A DNA stretch of 64,000 bases from contig JABTUW010000003.1 in assembly GCA_015075185.1 (NCBI GenBank), forward strand, positions 310,001 through 374,000, given 5' to 3'. The DNA is from Anaerolineales bacterium (lineage in GTDB: Bacteria > Chloroflexota > Anaerolineae > 4572-78 > J111). This document shows, one piece after another, positions 49,319 to 58,172 of the stretch. Every line of letters begins with the position of its first letter. The first letter of the stretch is position 1. A program made the translations under genes and the position numbers. The notes beneath the pieces were generated by a model. That model was not told the DNA's origin. It was given only the letters and a program-made list of their open reading frames with translations, and did no database searches.

Positions 49319-50245
49319 GTGAATTTGATTTTCTTTGGGATGACTGGAATACTTTCGCTGGCTCCGCTGGAGTGCCTGCTGGCTAGTGGAGTCAAGGTTA
49401 GGGCAGTCATCATCCCGGCTGACATAAATACAGACCTGCGAGGTCTTCAAGACCTCGCAGGTCTTGCCAGGGCGAGTGTTCTGCCCCGGCGGGTTGAGCC
49501 GCTCCTGCACACCTCAGCAGATTTGCCTCTGCTCAACCCCTATCTCAGTCGAAATATCGTTCATGCTGCCTGGGAACGTAATGTGCCTGTGTGGGAAGTC
49601 GGCCCTCTATCCAATCCGTCTGCCCTGGCCGAACTACAACCCGATTTGATCGTCGTAGCCTGTTTCCCCTCAATTTTTCCCGCAAGCGTGCTCCAACTCC
49701 CGCGTTACGGCTGCTTAAATCTCCACCCGTCGCTGCTGCCGGCTTATCGCGGCCCGGCGCCGCTGTTCTGGATGGCCCGCCAGGGGGAGCGCCAGGCGGG
49801 GGTGACGCTGCATTTTATGGATGAAGGCGCGGACAGCGGCGATATCGTGGCCCAGACTGCCTTTCCATGGCCGGAGGGCATCTCCGGGCCGGAACTGGAA
49901 CAACGCTGCGCGGCGGCAGGCGGGCAATTACTGCTGGCAGCGGTCAAGCAACTGGCCCAGACGGGGCAATTACCTCGCCGCCCCCAGCCCAAAGAAGGCA
50001 GCAGCTACTTTTCCTGGCCGGGACATGAGGATTTGCTCATTCCGACGACCTGGGAGGCGCGCCGGGCCTTTAATTTTCTGCGGGCCGCCGCCGACTGGCC
50101 GCTGGTCATTGCCGTGGGAGAACAGCGTTTTCCAGCAAGCCGGGCGCTGGGCTATGGGTCTGACGAAGTTTTAGGCCAGCCTTATCGCTATGAAGGCAAT
50201 GAGGTCTGGATTCAATTTCAGCCCGGTATTTTGAAAATTATGTAA
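49319..50245 (+). CDS. Methionyl-tRNA formyltransferase-like (formyltransferase family) protein
   Basis: The 308-residue protein has the formyltransferase fold: LIFFGMTGILSLAPLECLL at the N-terminus, then LNLHPSLLPAYRGPAPLFW with the catalytic Asn and His, and MDEGADSGDIVAQ with the catalytic Asp. The C-terminal part is shorter than in Fmt and lacks an obvious tRNA-binding OB domain, so it may formylate a sugar nucleotide or another amine instead. It starts at GTG 49319, with GGAGG five bases upstream. Residues 38-48 are encoded by a perfect 33-bp palindrome. Confidence 0.85.
   Translation: MNLIFFGMTGILSLAPLECLLASGVKVRAVIIPADINTDLRGLQDLAGLARASVLPRRVEPLLHTSADLPLLNPYLSRNIVHAAWERNVPVWEVGPLSNPSALAELQPDLIVVACFPSIFPASVLQLPRYGCLNLHPSLLPAYRGPAPLFWMARQGERQAGVTLHFMDEGADSGDIVAQTAFPWPEGISGPELEQRCAAAGGQLLLAAVKQLAQTGQLPRRPQPKEGSSYFSWPGHEDLLIPTTWEARRAFNFLRAAADWPLVIAVGEQRFPASRALGYGSDEVLGQPYRYEGNEVWIQFQPGILKIM
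49432..49464. repeat. Perfect palindrome inside the formyltransferase gene
   Basis: The 16-bp arms (AGACCTGCGAGGTCTT and complement) flank one central base, in frame, encoding DLRGLQDLAGL. The words resemble the intergenic palindrome at 40748-40778. Confidence 0.85.
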
Positions 50246-50580
50246 TAGCGGCTTTTAACCCCGGTCTCCAAGTTTTTCGCACCGCCTGCCTTCGGAATAA
50301 AGGTGAGAGGAGGGTTCAGCTATGAATATGCTTGAGCACGTTTCGCCTTAGCAGCTTGGAATTTCAATTCGGAGCTTCCCGGTCATGAATCAAAGGTCTA
50401 TTTAGGCTAAATGTACTAGGCTGAACGAGCGTAGCCCTGATTATAGAGTCTCTAGAACAAAAACAAAGTAGTGACAAAATTCACACCTTGTGCTATACTA
50501 CTTTTAGTGTTTTGCTTCTCTCAATGAACCACCAAAGAACCCAAAGGGACGCAATTTTGGGTACTAATGGAGATATTACA
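50246..50580. other. 335-bp intergenic region
   Basis: It contains a consensus-type promoter (50471-50499) for the downstream small protein and FIST genes. No other feature is recognised in 50246-50460. Confidence 0.5.
50471..50499 (+). promoter_or_regulatory. Promoter of the small protein/FIST operon
   Basis: GTGACA and extended -10 TGCTATACT (TATACT at 50494-50499) are separated by 17 bp, 82 bases ahead of ATG 50581. Confidence 0.65.
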
Positions 50581-50781
50581 ATGGCGGGTCAGATAAAAAG
50601 GATGTTAGACCAGATCATTGAAACTCGATCCCAGGGTGATTCCTTTCTAGCGTTAACGACAAAGACTAAGTTGGTTTTGAAAGGGATCAATCCTGAAAAA
50701 TATGATTATAATTCCGAAGACAACCCTTCAGTTATCACCAAAGTAACACAAATCGCCAAAGATCTGGGCGTGGCGCTCTAA
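50581..50781 (+). CDS. Small protein upstream of FIST sensor, unknown family
   Basis: The protein is 66 residues from ATG 50581, preceded by GGAGATATTACA; a longer in-frame ATG at 50488 lies on the promoter and is not supported. The protein is charged and probably soluble: a helical MAGQIKRMLDQIIETRS, then FLALTTKTKLVLKGINPEKY and a helical VITKVTQIAKDLGVAL tail. It lies 14 bases ahead of the FIST gene in the same operon, so it may be a partner of that sensor. I do not recognise the family. Confidence 0.7.
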   Translation: MAGQIKRMLDQIIETRSQGDSFLALTTKTKLVLKGINPEKYDYNSEDNPSVITKVTQIAKDLGVAL

Positions 50782-50795
50782 GGATAGAGGGAGAT

Positions 50796-51905
50796 ATGGC
50801 AATCAAACCTATATACTCTACGGAAACATCCCCCGAAAGAAATGCGGCCGATCTTGCCGCCCAATTATCAGGCTTCTCAGCCAGGTTCATCCTGTTTTTT
50901 GCCTCATCGAACTTTGAGCCTGCTGCCCTGGGGACGGCGATGCAAAAGCAGTTCCCGACGGCGGAGATTATCGGCTGTACCACCGCCGGTGAACTTGCCG
51001 CTGGAAAAATGCTAAAGGATTCAGTGGCAGCGATGGCGTTTGATGCCGAAACCCTGGAAGATGTCGCCATCGGGGTGGTGCAGAACCTCAGAACCGAAAA
51101 CCAGGTTCCGCAAGTATTCGCTGCCTTTGAAAAACACACCGGGCAAAAGATGATGGCCCTTGACTTTAACCAGTATGTCGGCCTTGTCCTTATAGACGGC
51201 CTGAGCGGCGTTGAGGAAAAGGTGATGGACAAGATTGGCGACCTAACCAATATTCTCTTTGTGGGTGGCTCGGCTGGAGATGATTTGAAGATGAAAGCCA
51301 CTTACGTTTTTGCCGGTGGAAAAGCCTACACCGATGCGGCAGTCTTAGCTCTTTTAAAACCCAAAGTCGGCTTTGAGGTAGTCAAGACCCAGAGTTTTCG
51401 TACCCTGGATAAGGTGTTCACCGCCACACGGGTGAATGAGGACCAACGGGTTGTGTTTGAATTTGACGGCGAGCCGGCCAGCGAGGCCTACGCCAGGGCC
51501 GTCGGGTTGCCAATAGAGGAAGCCAACAGTCAGTTTTTTGGCCAACCACTGGGGTTGATGGTGGATGGAGAACCTTATGTGCGCGCTCCTGGGCAGTTCC
51601 TTCAGGAAGGGGCCATGATGTTTTTCTGCCAGATTAAGGAAGGGATGGAACTTAGCTTGCTCCAAGCTACCGATATTCTTGAAGATACCCGGGCGCTCGT
51701 CCAGGCCAAGAAGGAAAAACTGGGCCAGATTTCTGGCCTGATCAACTTTCACTGCCTGGCCCGTACCGTGGTATTAGAGCAGCAGAAGCAATTGGAAGAG
51801 TATGGCAGGATCTTTACCGATATTCCCACAGTAGGTTTCTGCACCTACGGCGAGCAGTACCTGGGACATATGAGTGAGACTTCCGTGATGGTGTTCTTTA
51901 CCTGA
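50796..51905 (+). CDS. FIST domain sensory protein
   Basis: The 369-residue protein fits the FIST family (F-box and intracellular signal transduction). FIST_N is seen in QFPTAEIIGCTTAGELAAGKMLKDSVAAMAF and LFVGGSAGDDLKMKATYVFAGGK. FIST_C is recognised from GEPASEAYARAVGLP and the C-terminal TVGFCTYGEQYLGHMSETSVMVFF. FIST proteins are proposed to sense small molecules such as amino acids and are often paired with histidine kinases or chemotaxis proteins. Here it is alone with a 66-residue protein. Length and layout are complete. ATG 50796 has a clear GAGGGAGATA site upstream. Confidence 0.9.
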   Translation: MAIKPIYSTETSPERNAADLAAQLSGFSARFILFFASSNFEPAALGTAMQKQFPTAEIIGCTTAGELAAGKMLKDSVAAMAFDAETLEDVAIGVVQNLRTENQVPQVFAAFEKHTGQKMMALDFNQYVGLVLIDGLSGVEEKVMDKIGDLTNILFVGGSAGDDLKMKATYVFAGGKAYTDAAVLALLKPKVGFEVVKTQSFRTLDKVFTATRVNEDQRVVFEFDGEPASEAYARAVGLPIEEANSQFFGQPLGLMVDGEPYVRAPGQFLQEGAMMFFCQIKEGMELSLLQATDILEDTRALVQAKKEKLGQISGLINFHCLARTVVLEQQKQLEEYGRIFTDIPTVGFCTYGEQYLGHMSETSVMVFFT

Positions 51906-52059
51906 GTTTAATCGTAACTCCTCAATCACGCCGGCAAGACACCCGGTTTTGGCGCTGGAGAGCCTATTTGTAAGCAAAAAATCAATGCCTAACAATGAGT
52001 TGGGGGCAAATTCGACGAAAAACTAGGCGCCTAAGCAGTTAGGGTAAAGCTTTCGTTAT

Positions 52060-52743
52060 TCATCTCACGACCTTCATCACCAGTAAACTCTCCCCGCGCT
52101 CGACAAGCATGGCAAAATCGAAGCGATCCACTTCCACGCAGCATTCAAGGTCGGCCAGGGGAAACTCACGTTGGTTGGGATCGGTAAAATAACGGCCGGA
52201 AGTGGACTCGTAGACCCGGCGGATGAATGGGGCGGGGTCTGGCTGTTCCCCTTGTAAAAGGGCGGTAAGGTACTCAGCGCAGGCAATATCTTCCTCGCCG
52301 TCGCGCTCGTAAAGAATCCCCGTAATCACAAACGTTACCATTTCCGGCTGGAGTTGCCGTAAATACCGGGCCGTCGCTCCGGCACAGACAAAACTGCTGG
52401 CCAGCAGCAGGTTGGCCCTGGTGCTGCGGACTACGCCCTGGGTGCCGGCGGTAGTACGCTGAATCAGCCGCCGCCCGGCCAGGTGGCTTCCACTTATTTC
52501 GCTAGGCGAGTTGCCGAAATCGAAGCCGGAGACTGGCAGGCCATCCACTTCACCCATCACCAACGCACCGGGAAAACGCTCGCGCAGAGCCAGCGCCTCT
52601 TCAACCGTGCCTGCCAGAATGATCTCGCCGGCGCCGGCAGCAAAGGCATAGGCTGCCGTGGTAAAGGCCCGGACGACATCAATCGCTACGGCTGCGCCGG
52701 TAGCCGTGTGACAGGTTTCAAGGGTACATTGTCTAATATCCAT
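52060..52743 (-). CDS. 2-phosphosulfolactate phosphatase-like (ComB family) protein
   Basis: The 227-residue protein has the ComB signature AVAIDVVRAFTTAAYAFAAGA near the N-terminus, followed by VMGEVDGLPVSGFDFGNSP and RTTAGTQGVVRST, all typical of the family. ComB removes phosphate from 2-phosphosulfolactate in coenzyme M synthesis. In bacteria without coenzyme M the homologues act in sulfolactate metabolism or have unknown roles, and no comA/comC is nearby. ATG 52743. A palindrome follows on the 5' side. Confidence 0.87.
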   Translation of the reverse strand: MDIRQCTLETCHTATGAAVAIDVVRAFTTAAYAFAAGAGEIILAGTVEEALALRERFPGALVMGEVDGLPVSGFDFGNSPSEISGSHLAGRRLIQRTTAGTQGVVRSTRANLLLASSFVCAGATARYLRQLQPEMVTFVITGILYERDGEEDIACAEYLTALLQGEQPDPAPFIRRVYESTSGRYFTDPNQREFPLADLECCVEVDRFDFAMLVERGESLLVMKVVR

Positions 52744-52768
52744 TACCTTGCCCTGTTTGAAAAAATTG

Positions 52769-52837
52769 AACCGCAGAGAACCCAGAGAACGCAGAGTCTT
52801 TTTCCATCTCTCTGCGTTCTTGGCGTCCTCTGCGGTT
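52769..52837. repeat. Intergenic palindromic element
   Basis: Nested arms AACCGCAGAG / CTCTGCGGTT and GAACGCAGAG / CTCTGCGTTC form a long hairpin between the thioredoxin-like and ComB-like genes. The same words occur near 39312-39354. Confidence 0.75.
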
Positions 52838-52859
52838 CTAAGATTCCTGTCTGAGCTGA

Positions 52860-53732
52860 TTAAAACAGAACGTTCGCCAGCTTCCGACGATACGTTTGGG
52901 TAAGCTCGTGGTCTTCGCCGAGGGTGGTGAAGAGGGCCAGCATGGCCTTACGCGCACCATCGTCGTTATATTTGCGGTCGCGCCGGACGACCTCTAGAAA
53001 TTCATCCAGCGCTTCGGCGTAGCGTTGTTCGCTGGCCAGAAGACTGGCCAGGGCGTAGCGACTGGCACTGTCAGCGGGGTTGGCTGAAATTTTGGTCCTC
53101 AGCTCCGCTTCGGTCTGTCCAGCGGCATGTTGGCGGAACTGCGCGGTGGCAATTAAGGCATCGGCAGCGGTTCGCTCCGGCACACCGGCAGGAACCCCAT
53201 TGAGAACCTGCAGGGCTTCGTCAAGCTGGCCCTGGCTCAGCAAAGTCCGGCCCAGGCCGATCATTGCCGGGAAATGGTCTGGCTGCTCGGCCAGGGCCGC
53301 CCGATAATTGGTGACGGCCATAGGGAGCTGATTGCTCATCTCCCATTCGTGGGCTTGCCGGGCGTAGAGGTCGGCGGTGGAAGGAACCAGACCCTGGACA
53401 AACTTGCGGACCTGCGGCTCGGGCAGCGCGCCGGTAAACTCCCCGGCGACTTTGCCGTTGTAAAAGGCTTTGACCGCGGGAATGCCCTGTACCTGGAACT
53501 GCATTGCCAGGCGCTGATTTTGGTCCACATTGATTTTGGCCAGGATAAAAGCGCCTTTGAACTCGGCGGCCAGCTTTTCCAGCGTTGGCCCCAAGACACG
53601 GCAAGGTCCGCACCAGGGCGCCCAAAAGTCTACAACCACCGGGGTGGTTGTGGATCGCTCCAGCACCTCGGCGGTGAAGGTTTGTTCGGTAACTTCGATG
53701 ACATAACTTTGGGTCATAACAGTTGTTGCCAT
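52860..53732 (-). CDS. Thioredoxin-TPR chaperone/holdase (CnoX/YbbN-like)
   Basis: The 290-residue protein has a thioredoxin domain with the redox motif FWAPWCGPCRVLGPTLEKL near residue 38 and the cis-Pro in QGIPAVKAFYNGK, then TPR-like helical repeats (AVTNYRAALAEQPDHFPAMIGLG, LDEALQVLN and YAEALDEFLEVVRRD). This matches CnoX/YbbN, which holds unfolded proteins under oxidative stress. The WCGPC motif is intact, as in Caulobacter CnoX, so thiol-disulfide exchange activity is likely. ATG 53732 has AGGGAGATA upstream. Confidence 0.9.
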   Translation of the reverse strand: MATTVMTQSYVIEVTEQTFTAEVLERSTTTPVVVDFWAPWCGPCRVLGPTLEKLAAEFKGAFILAKINVDQNQRLAMQFQVQGIPAVKAFYNGKVAGEFTGALPEPQVRKFVQGLVPSTADLYARQAHEWEMSNQLPMAVTNYRAALAEQPDHFPAMIGLGRTLLSQGQLDEALQVLNGVPAGVPERTAADALIATAQFRQHAAGQTEAELRTKISANPADSASRYALASLLASEQRYAEALDEFLEVVRRDRKYNDDGARKAMLALFTTLGEDHELTQTYRRKLANVLF

Positions 53733-53854
53733 AAGATCTATCTCCCTGTTCGTGAAATCTGTGGCAATGATTTTACCTCAAACGGAAGGTCGCGCCAAGT
53801 TGAAACGCTGGCAGTCGCCTGATTTTTATTGTTTGATTGTTTGGGAAACGGGCT

Positions 53855-54244
53855 TTAGCCTCGCACCTGTAACCGCTCCCGTTTCATAAAACGGGCGATA
53901 ACCCAGGCTGCGGTCATCGTCGGCAGAAATTGGGTACCTGGAATCAGGCTCTCAATCGTAGTAACGGCCCGAAGTGGCTTCAAGCCCAGGTAGCTTAGGA
54001 GGATCCAGGCAAAAGGGGCTGACAAAAAGTCAAGGCCAAAATCAAGTAAATCAAGCACCAGCACCACGACAAAAGGGGTCGCGCGCAGGGCAGTGACCCA
54101 GTCGGCGTCGGGCGGCAGGTTAATACGCCGGACCCGCCAGACAATCCACCCTAGCAGGAGCAGGGCCAGCGTCAAAGCAATGCCGATCAGGATCAGCAAA
54201 GGATATAAAAACTCAGTCAGGTTAATTGAGGTTGAGCCATCCAT
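53855..54244 (-). CDS. Small polytopic membrane protein, unknown function
   Basis: The protein is 129 residues from ATG 54244 with two or three hydrophobic segments: YPLLILIGIALTLALLLLGWIVWRV, then TPFVVVLVLDLLDFGLDFLSAPFAWILLSYLG, and a basic C-terminus (RFMKRERLQVRG). It is not recognised as a known family. A consensus TATAAT lies only seven bases ahead of the ATG and no ribosome binding site is present, so the mRNA is probably leaderless; a longer TTG start would place coding on the promoter. Confidence 0.65.
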   Translation of the reverse strand: MDGSTSINLTEFLYPLLILIGIALTLALLLLGWIVWRVRRINLPPDADWVTALRATPFVVVLVLDLLDFGLDFLSAPFAWILLSYLGLKPLRAVTTIESLIPGTQFLPTMTAAWVIARFMKRERLQVRG

Positions 54245-54250
54245 AACAAA

Positions 54251-54256
54251 ATTATA
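54251..54256 (-). promoter_or_regulatory. Extended -10 box of a leaderless gene
   Basis: On the minus strand TGTGGTATAAT ends six bases before ATG 54244. A second TATAAT lies 21 bases further upstream. The -35 match is poor. Confidence 0.5.
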
Positions 54257-54344
54257 CCACAACAGGACAAAATTATAACATTACAAGGAGGTGATAACTA
54301 TGTGCCGCTATAGGTAAAGAGATATAAATCAGGATACATCTTAT

Positions 54345-55541
54345 CTAAGCGTTGTTTAAAGTCACTTCTCCCGTTAAAAAGCGGCGAGCAGTTTCGGCCA
54401 AAATGGCTGCGCCGATCGGCAGCGTGGCTTCGTCAATATCAAAAATATCGGTGTGATGGTTGCGGGTGAGGCCATCGGGCTTGGCCGCGCCGATCATGAT
54501 CATCGCCCCAGGCGCTTGCTGGCACATAAAGGCAAAATCCTCAGCGCCCATGCTCAACGACTCAGGTTTGACCGCCTCACCGCCCAGGAGGTCGGCGCTG
54601 ACGCTCGCCAACCACCCGGCGACAGTCGGGTCGTTCCAACCGGCAGGGTAACCGCGCTGAATTTCCAGGCGAAAATCGCCGCCCAAAGGCCGGACGACGG
54701 CCAGGGCGCGCTCGACCTCGGCAATCAACTGCTCCCGGACCTCCGGATCAAAGCTGCGCAGCGTGCCTTGCAGGTAGACTTCGCCAGGGATGATATTGCT
54801 GGCCGTACCAGCATGAACCTGGCCCAGGCTGACAACAGCAGACTTGAAGGGATCAACCCGGCGGGCGACAATGCCATGCAAACTCATCAGGACCGGGCCG
54901 AGCATCCACAACGGGTCAGTATTGAGGTGGGGAAAAGCACCGTGGCCGCCACTGGCGGTGAGCCAGGCGTCAAAGGTGTCTGCCGCAGCGGAACTCCAAC
55001 CGGATTGAACCAGAACCACGCCGCTGGGAGAGGTCGAGTCCATGTGCAGGGCAATGATCGCATCCACGCCGTCCAAAGCGCCATTCTCGATCATACGGGG
55101 CGCGCCGCTGATGCCTTCGGCGTCGCAGTCCTCTTCGGCAGGCTGAAATAGAAAACGGACATTGCCTTGCAAACCGTCCTGGGCAAAACTGTCTTTGAGC
55201 AGGTGGGCCACGCCCAGCAGGATGGCCGTGTGCGCATCGTGGCCGCAGGCATGCATCACCCCCGGGTTGGCCGAGGCGTATTCGGCCCCAGTTTTTTCCA
55301 GGATGGGCAGGGCGTCCATATCGGCCCGGATGGCGATGGTCGGCCCCTGGCCAGTACCCATCTCGCCGACAACGCCGGTTTTGCCTATTCCGGTGCGCAC
55401 GGTCATCCCGCCAATTTCTTGCAAGGTTTCTGCTACTACCCTGGCCGTGCGCACTTCTTGAAAGCTTAACTCCGGGTGGCGGTGGATGTCTCGTCGGAGC
55501 CGAACGATTTCCTGGGATAAAGCTTTGGCTTTGTCTAACAT
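54345..55541 (-). CDS. M20 family amidohydrolase (hippurate/N-acyl-amino-acid hydrolase-like)
   Basis: The 398-residue protein is an M20D amidohydrolase. HRHPELSFQEVRTA at the start, GPTIAIRADMDALPILEKTGAEYASANPGVMHACGHDAHTAILLG with metal ligands, and FLFQPAEEDCDAEG with the catalytic Glu are visible; the later His and the C-terminal MGAEDFAFM are also present. These enzymes hydrolyse N-acyl amino acids, hippurate or IAA conjugates in the cytoplasm. The substrate is unknown. GAGGAGAGCAA precedes ATG 55541. It lies downstream of a peptide-type solute-binding protein gene on the same strand. Confidence 0.9.
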   Translation of the reverse strand: MLDKAKALSQEIVRLRRDIHRHPELSFQEVRTARVVAETLQEIGGMTVRTGIGKTGVVGEMGTGQGPTIAIRADMDALPILEKTGAEYASANPGVMHACGHDAHTAILLGVAHLLKDSFAQDGLQGNVRFLFQPAEEDCDAEGISGAPRMIENGALDGVDAIIALHMDSTSPSGVVLVQSGWSSAAADTFDAWLTASGGHGAFPHLNTDPLWMLGPVLMSLHGIVARRVDPFKSAVVSLGQVHAGTASNIIPGEVYLQGTLRSFDPEVREQLIAEVERALAVVRPLGGDFRLEIQRGYPAGWNDPTVAGWLASVSADLLGGEAVKPESLSMGAEDFAFMCQQAPGAMIMIGAAKPDGLTRNHHTDIFDIDEATLPIGAAILAETARRFLTGEVTLNNA

Positions 55542-55650
55542 TTGCTCTCCTCGTAAAAAACGTAGGACAAATTGCTAATTTGTCCGGGGTCGGGACAAGC
55601 TAACAGCTTGTCCTACAGAACCATCTTTATCATTAGAGATGGGCCAGTTT

Positions 55651-57414
55651 TTACTCTTCTGGCGGTGTAACCAGGCGCCACTCGGCTGCATTCCAGGTAA
55701 CGGTATCATAAATGTGCGGCTGGACGCCTTGCAGGTTGAGGTTGATGCCGTAACGGTCGGGCAGGGCCAGCAGCGGCATCTGGGGCAGGTCTTGGTAGAG
55801 AATGGTGGCCAGTTCGCACAGCAGGGTCCGGCGGCGATTATTGGGCAGCGGCGTGCGCAGGGCGTCGAAAATGCCGCTCAGGGTGGGGTTGCGGTAGCGG
55901 CTGTAATTGAGGCCAGCAATGGGGTTGTCGCGGGTGGGGATGGAGCGGGGATCGAAGTAATCGGCCATATAGATAGTCGGATCAACCCCAAAGTAGCCGT
56001 CGTCCCACAAATCCAGATCAAAGTTACCGCGTATTTCAAGGCCATTGTTTTCCCAGGTGTCCCACAGCTTGCCGCCCTCAACCACCTCGCGCTCCAATTT
56101 AACCCCGACCTCCAACAGCATCTCTTCGATCATCTGGTGGGCCGTGACCAGCTCGTCGCCAAATTCCTCATAGGTATAGCTTTTTAGAACCAGAGGAGTC
56201 CCATCTTTAGCCGTGCCGCAGCCCTGGCAAGAGCGAATCGGATTTTCCTCAGGATTGGTCAGGCGCCAGCCCGCTTCGTCAAGCAGGGCGCTGGCCAGAC
56301 CGGGATTAAAATCATAATGAGGCAGTTGACAACCGAATTGAGACAGCTCGGTGTCTACCGGGATTGCCCGGCTCTGGAAGACTTCATCGTTGAGCCGATT
56401 GACATCTACACCGTAGCGAATAGCCTCCCTAATCCTGGGGTTGGCCAGGATGGGATGCGGCTGGTCGGGATCGGCGCTGCCAAAGGCGCTGAGATTGGGC
56501 GCCAGGCGCAGCACAAAGCGGGCCGGGTTGGTGACAAAAACAGTCACGTTTTCGTTGTTTTCCATCAAGGTCAGAGCCGGGTCTTCGGGCCACAGATCAA
56601 GGTGAGTATTGCCCCGTTCCAGGTTGCGGCGGCGAAAATCCGGGTCGGGCTGAATTTCGACAACCAGTTGTTTGGCCAAAGGCCGGTCCGGCAGGTAGTA
56701 GTTGGCATTGGGGGCAAATGTCAGGCGCACCCCGCGCAGCCACTGGTCCAGAACAAAAGGGCCGGTGCTGATTGGCTCAAAATTGCAGTCCCAGAACAAC
56801 ATCTGGTTGGTCGGGCCGCAGTAATGAGCCGGAAAAACGCCGACGCCGTTGCCGCCGAATTGGATCAAGTAGTTGGGATAAAATTGGCGATAGTGAACAA
56901 GGGCTGTTAGCGGATCGGGGGTTTCAACGGCGTCAATTAAATCAAAGCCGGGCGCCCAAATACGACTATCTCTGAAGGATTGCCAGGTGTAGGCGATATC
57001 GGCGGAGGTAAAGGGCTGGCCATCGCTCCAGAGGAGGCCGGGCCGCAGCTTCCAGGTAACGGTCAGGCCGTCTTCGCTCAAGCCGCCGTTGGTCAGGGTT
57101 GGCAGGTCGGCGGCCAGTTCGGGGTAATAGTTACCGTCGGGGCCAATCTCCGCCAGCGCCCCATAGACCAGCTCGCCGACCAGGGCTTCATAGCCGGTAT
57201 CGTTGAGATAAGCGTTAAAGCTGGGTGGGTCAATGGGAATAGAGATGATGATGGCCTCCTCCTGCACATCTACGGCCAGGGCCAGCGGGGGTAAAGTGGG
57301 CGTCGGCAGGGGGGTGGCAGTGGGCGGCGGCGGTGACACCAATTCACAAGCGGCCAGGCAGAGGGTTGAGACGAGCAAGAAAACACAAGAGACAGATGGG
57401 AATGTAAATTTCAC
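55651..57414 (-). CDS. Family 5 solute-binding lipoprotein (oligopeptide-type), orphan
   Basis: The 587-residue exported lipoprotein has a signal ending in LCLAAC and a Pro-rich linker, then the family 5 binding-protein domain: IAYTWQSFRDSRI (the DV.yT.. signature), GPFVLDQW, and IREAIRYGVDVNRLN. These proteins bind peptides, nickel or glycosides for ABC importers. No dpp/opp permease genes follow; the next gene on that strand is an M20 amidohydrolase, 109 bases downstream. The partner transporter must be elsewhere. Translation starts at GTG 57414. Confidence 0.88.
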   Translation of the reverse strand: MKFTFPSVSCVFLLVSTLCLAACELVSPPPPTATPLPTPTLPPLALAVDVQEEAIIISIPIDPPSFNAYLNDTGYEALVGELVYGALAEIGPDGNYYPELAADLPTLTNGGLSEDGLTVTWKLRPGLLWSDGQPFTSADIAYTWQSFRDSRIWAPGFDLIDAVETPDPLTALVHYRQFYPNYLIQFGGNGVGVFPAHYCGPTNQMLFWDCNFEPISTGPFVLDQWLRGVRLTFAPNANYYLPDRPLAKQLVVEIQPDPDFRRRNLERGNTHLDLWPEDPALTLMENNENVTVFVTNPARFVLRLAPNLSAFGSADPDQPHPILANPRIREAIRYGVDVNRLNDEVFQSRAIPVDTELSQFGCQLPHYDFNPGLASALLDEAGWRLTNPEENPIRSCQGCGTAKDGTPLVLKSYTYEEFGDELVTAHQMIEEMLLEVGVKLEREVVEGGKLWDTWENNGLEIRGNFDLDLWDDGYFGVDPTIYMADYFDPRSIPTRDNPIAGLNYSRYRNPTLSGIFDALRTPLPNNRRRTLLCELATILYQDLPQMPLLALPDRYGINLNLQGVQPHIYDTVTWNAAEWRLVTPPEE

Positions 57415-57740
57415 GGGGTCATTTTAATACGGCAAGAAAGAAGGACAAAATTTAGGTGTTTGTTGTATAGGACCTTTAGATTACCTGATTGAGCTAAAAA
57501 GATTGCGAAAAAATTCGCTTTCAAACTGAATTCAAACGGGGCTATGTTACAATAACTTACAACACTGTCACGCTCATGAGTTTTGAATTTCAGAATCAGT
57601 AATAGCCTGGAAGATTGGAAGACTGGAGGGCTGGATAAGAGACAGTATTCATCCTTCCAACCTTCCAGTCTTCCAAACACATTACCAATTTGGGTTGTCA
57701 AAATTCATAAGGCAGTCATTCTACTTCAGGAATAACGTTT
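57415..57740. other. 326-bp divergent intergenic region with palindrome
   Basis: It holds the 5' regions of two divergent genes and one palindromic element. A possible -10 box TGTTACAAT lies near 57544-57552 for the plus-strand regulator. Nothing else is recognised. Confidence 0.45.
57615..57676. repeat. Intergenic palindromic element
   Basis: Perfect 13-bp arms TTGGAAGACTGGA / TCCAGTCTTCCAA enclose a 36-base loop. Words such as GGAAGGTTGGAAGACTGG recur inside the membrane glycosyltransferase gene near 62708-62744. Confidence 0.75.
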
Positions 57741-58121
57741 ATGGTAAACCTGACCACTATTCTCGTTGTTGATGATGATCCGCTCATCTTGACGGTAATG
57801 TTACAAGTTTTAGGCCGGGCTGTCACGCCTGCAACAAATATTCTGACGGCTTATAACGGGGAAGAGGGCCTGCGCCTGGCTTTGCAAACGCGACCTGATT
57901 TGATTATCACCGACCTGATGATGCCCAAAATGGACGGCTATGAATTGGTCCAATCCCTGCGACGAGAGGACACGGCCAGCCAGGCGCGGATCATTGGGGT
58001 GAGCAGCAGCGGGGCGATGGATGCCAGAACCAAAGCCTTCCGGACGATATGTGACAGTTTTTTGAACAAACCCTTCTTGCCCAACGAATTGATTGAAAAA
58101 GTAACCTGTTTGACCTCGTAA
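57741..58121 (+). CDS. CheY-like single-domain response regulator
   Basis: The 126-residue protein is a stand-alone receiver. The acidic pair is in ILVVDDDPLILTVM, the phospho-acceptor Asp in LIITDLMMPKMDGYELV and the Lys in SFLNKPFLPNELIEKV. No output domain follows. Such proteins relay phosphate to partners or to motility or kinase systems. No kinase gene is adjacent. ATG 57741 is preceded by a weak AGGAATAACG site. Confidence 0.93.
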   Translation: MVNLTTILVVDDDPLILTVMLQVLGRAVTPATNILTAYNGEEGLRLALQTRPDLIITDLMMPKMDGYELVQSLRREDTASQARIIGVSSSGAMDARTKAFRTICDSFLNKPFLPNELIEKVTCLTS

Positions 58122-58143
58122 CAGCGACCGCACCCCCACCCAA

Positions 58144-58163
58144 CCCTCCCCTCATAGGGAGGG
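58144..58163. repeat. Short palindrome between convergent genes
   Basis: Arms CCCTCCC / GGGAGGG surround six bases between the CheY-like gene and murJ. A terminator function is possible but there is no T-tract. Confidence 0.45.
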
Positions 58164-58172
58164 CAGGAGGAG

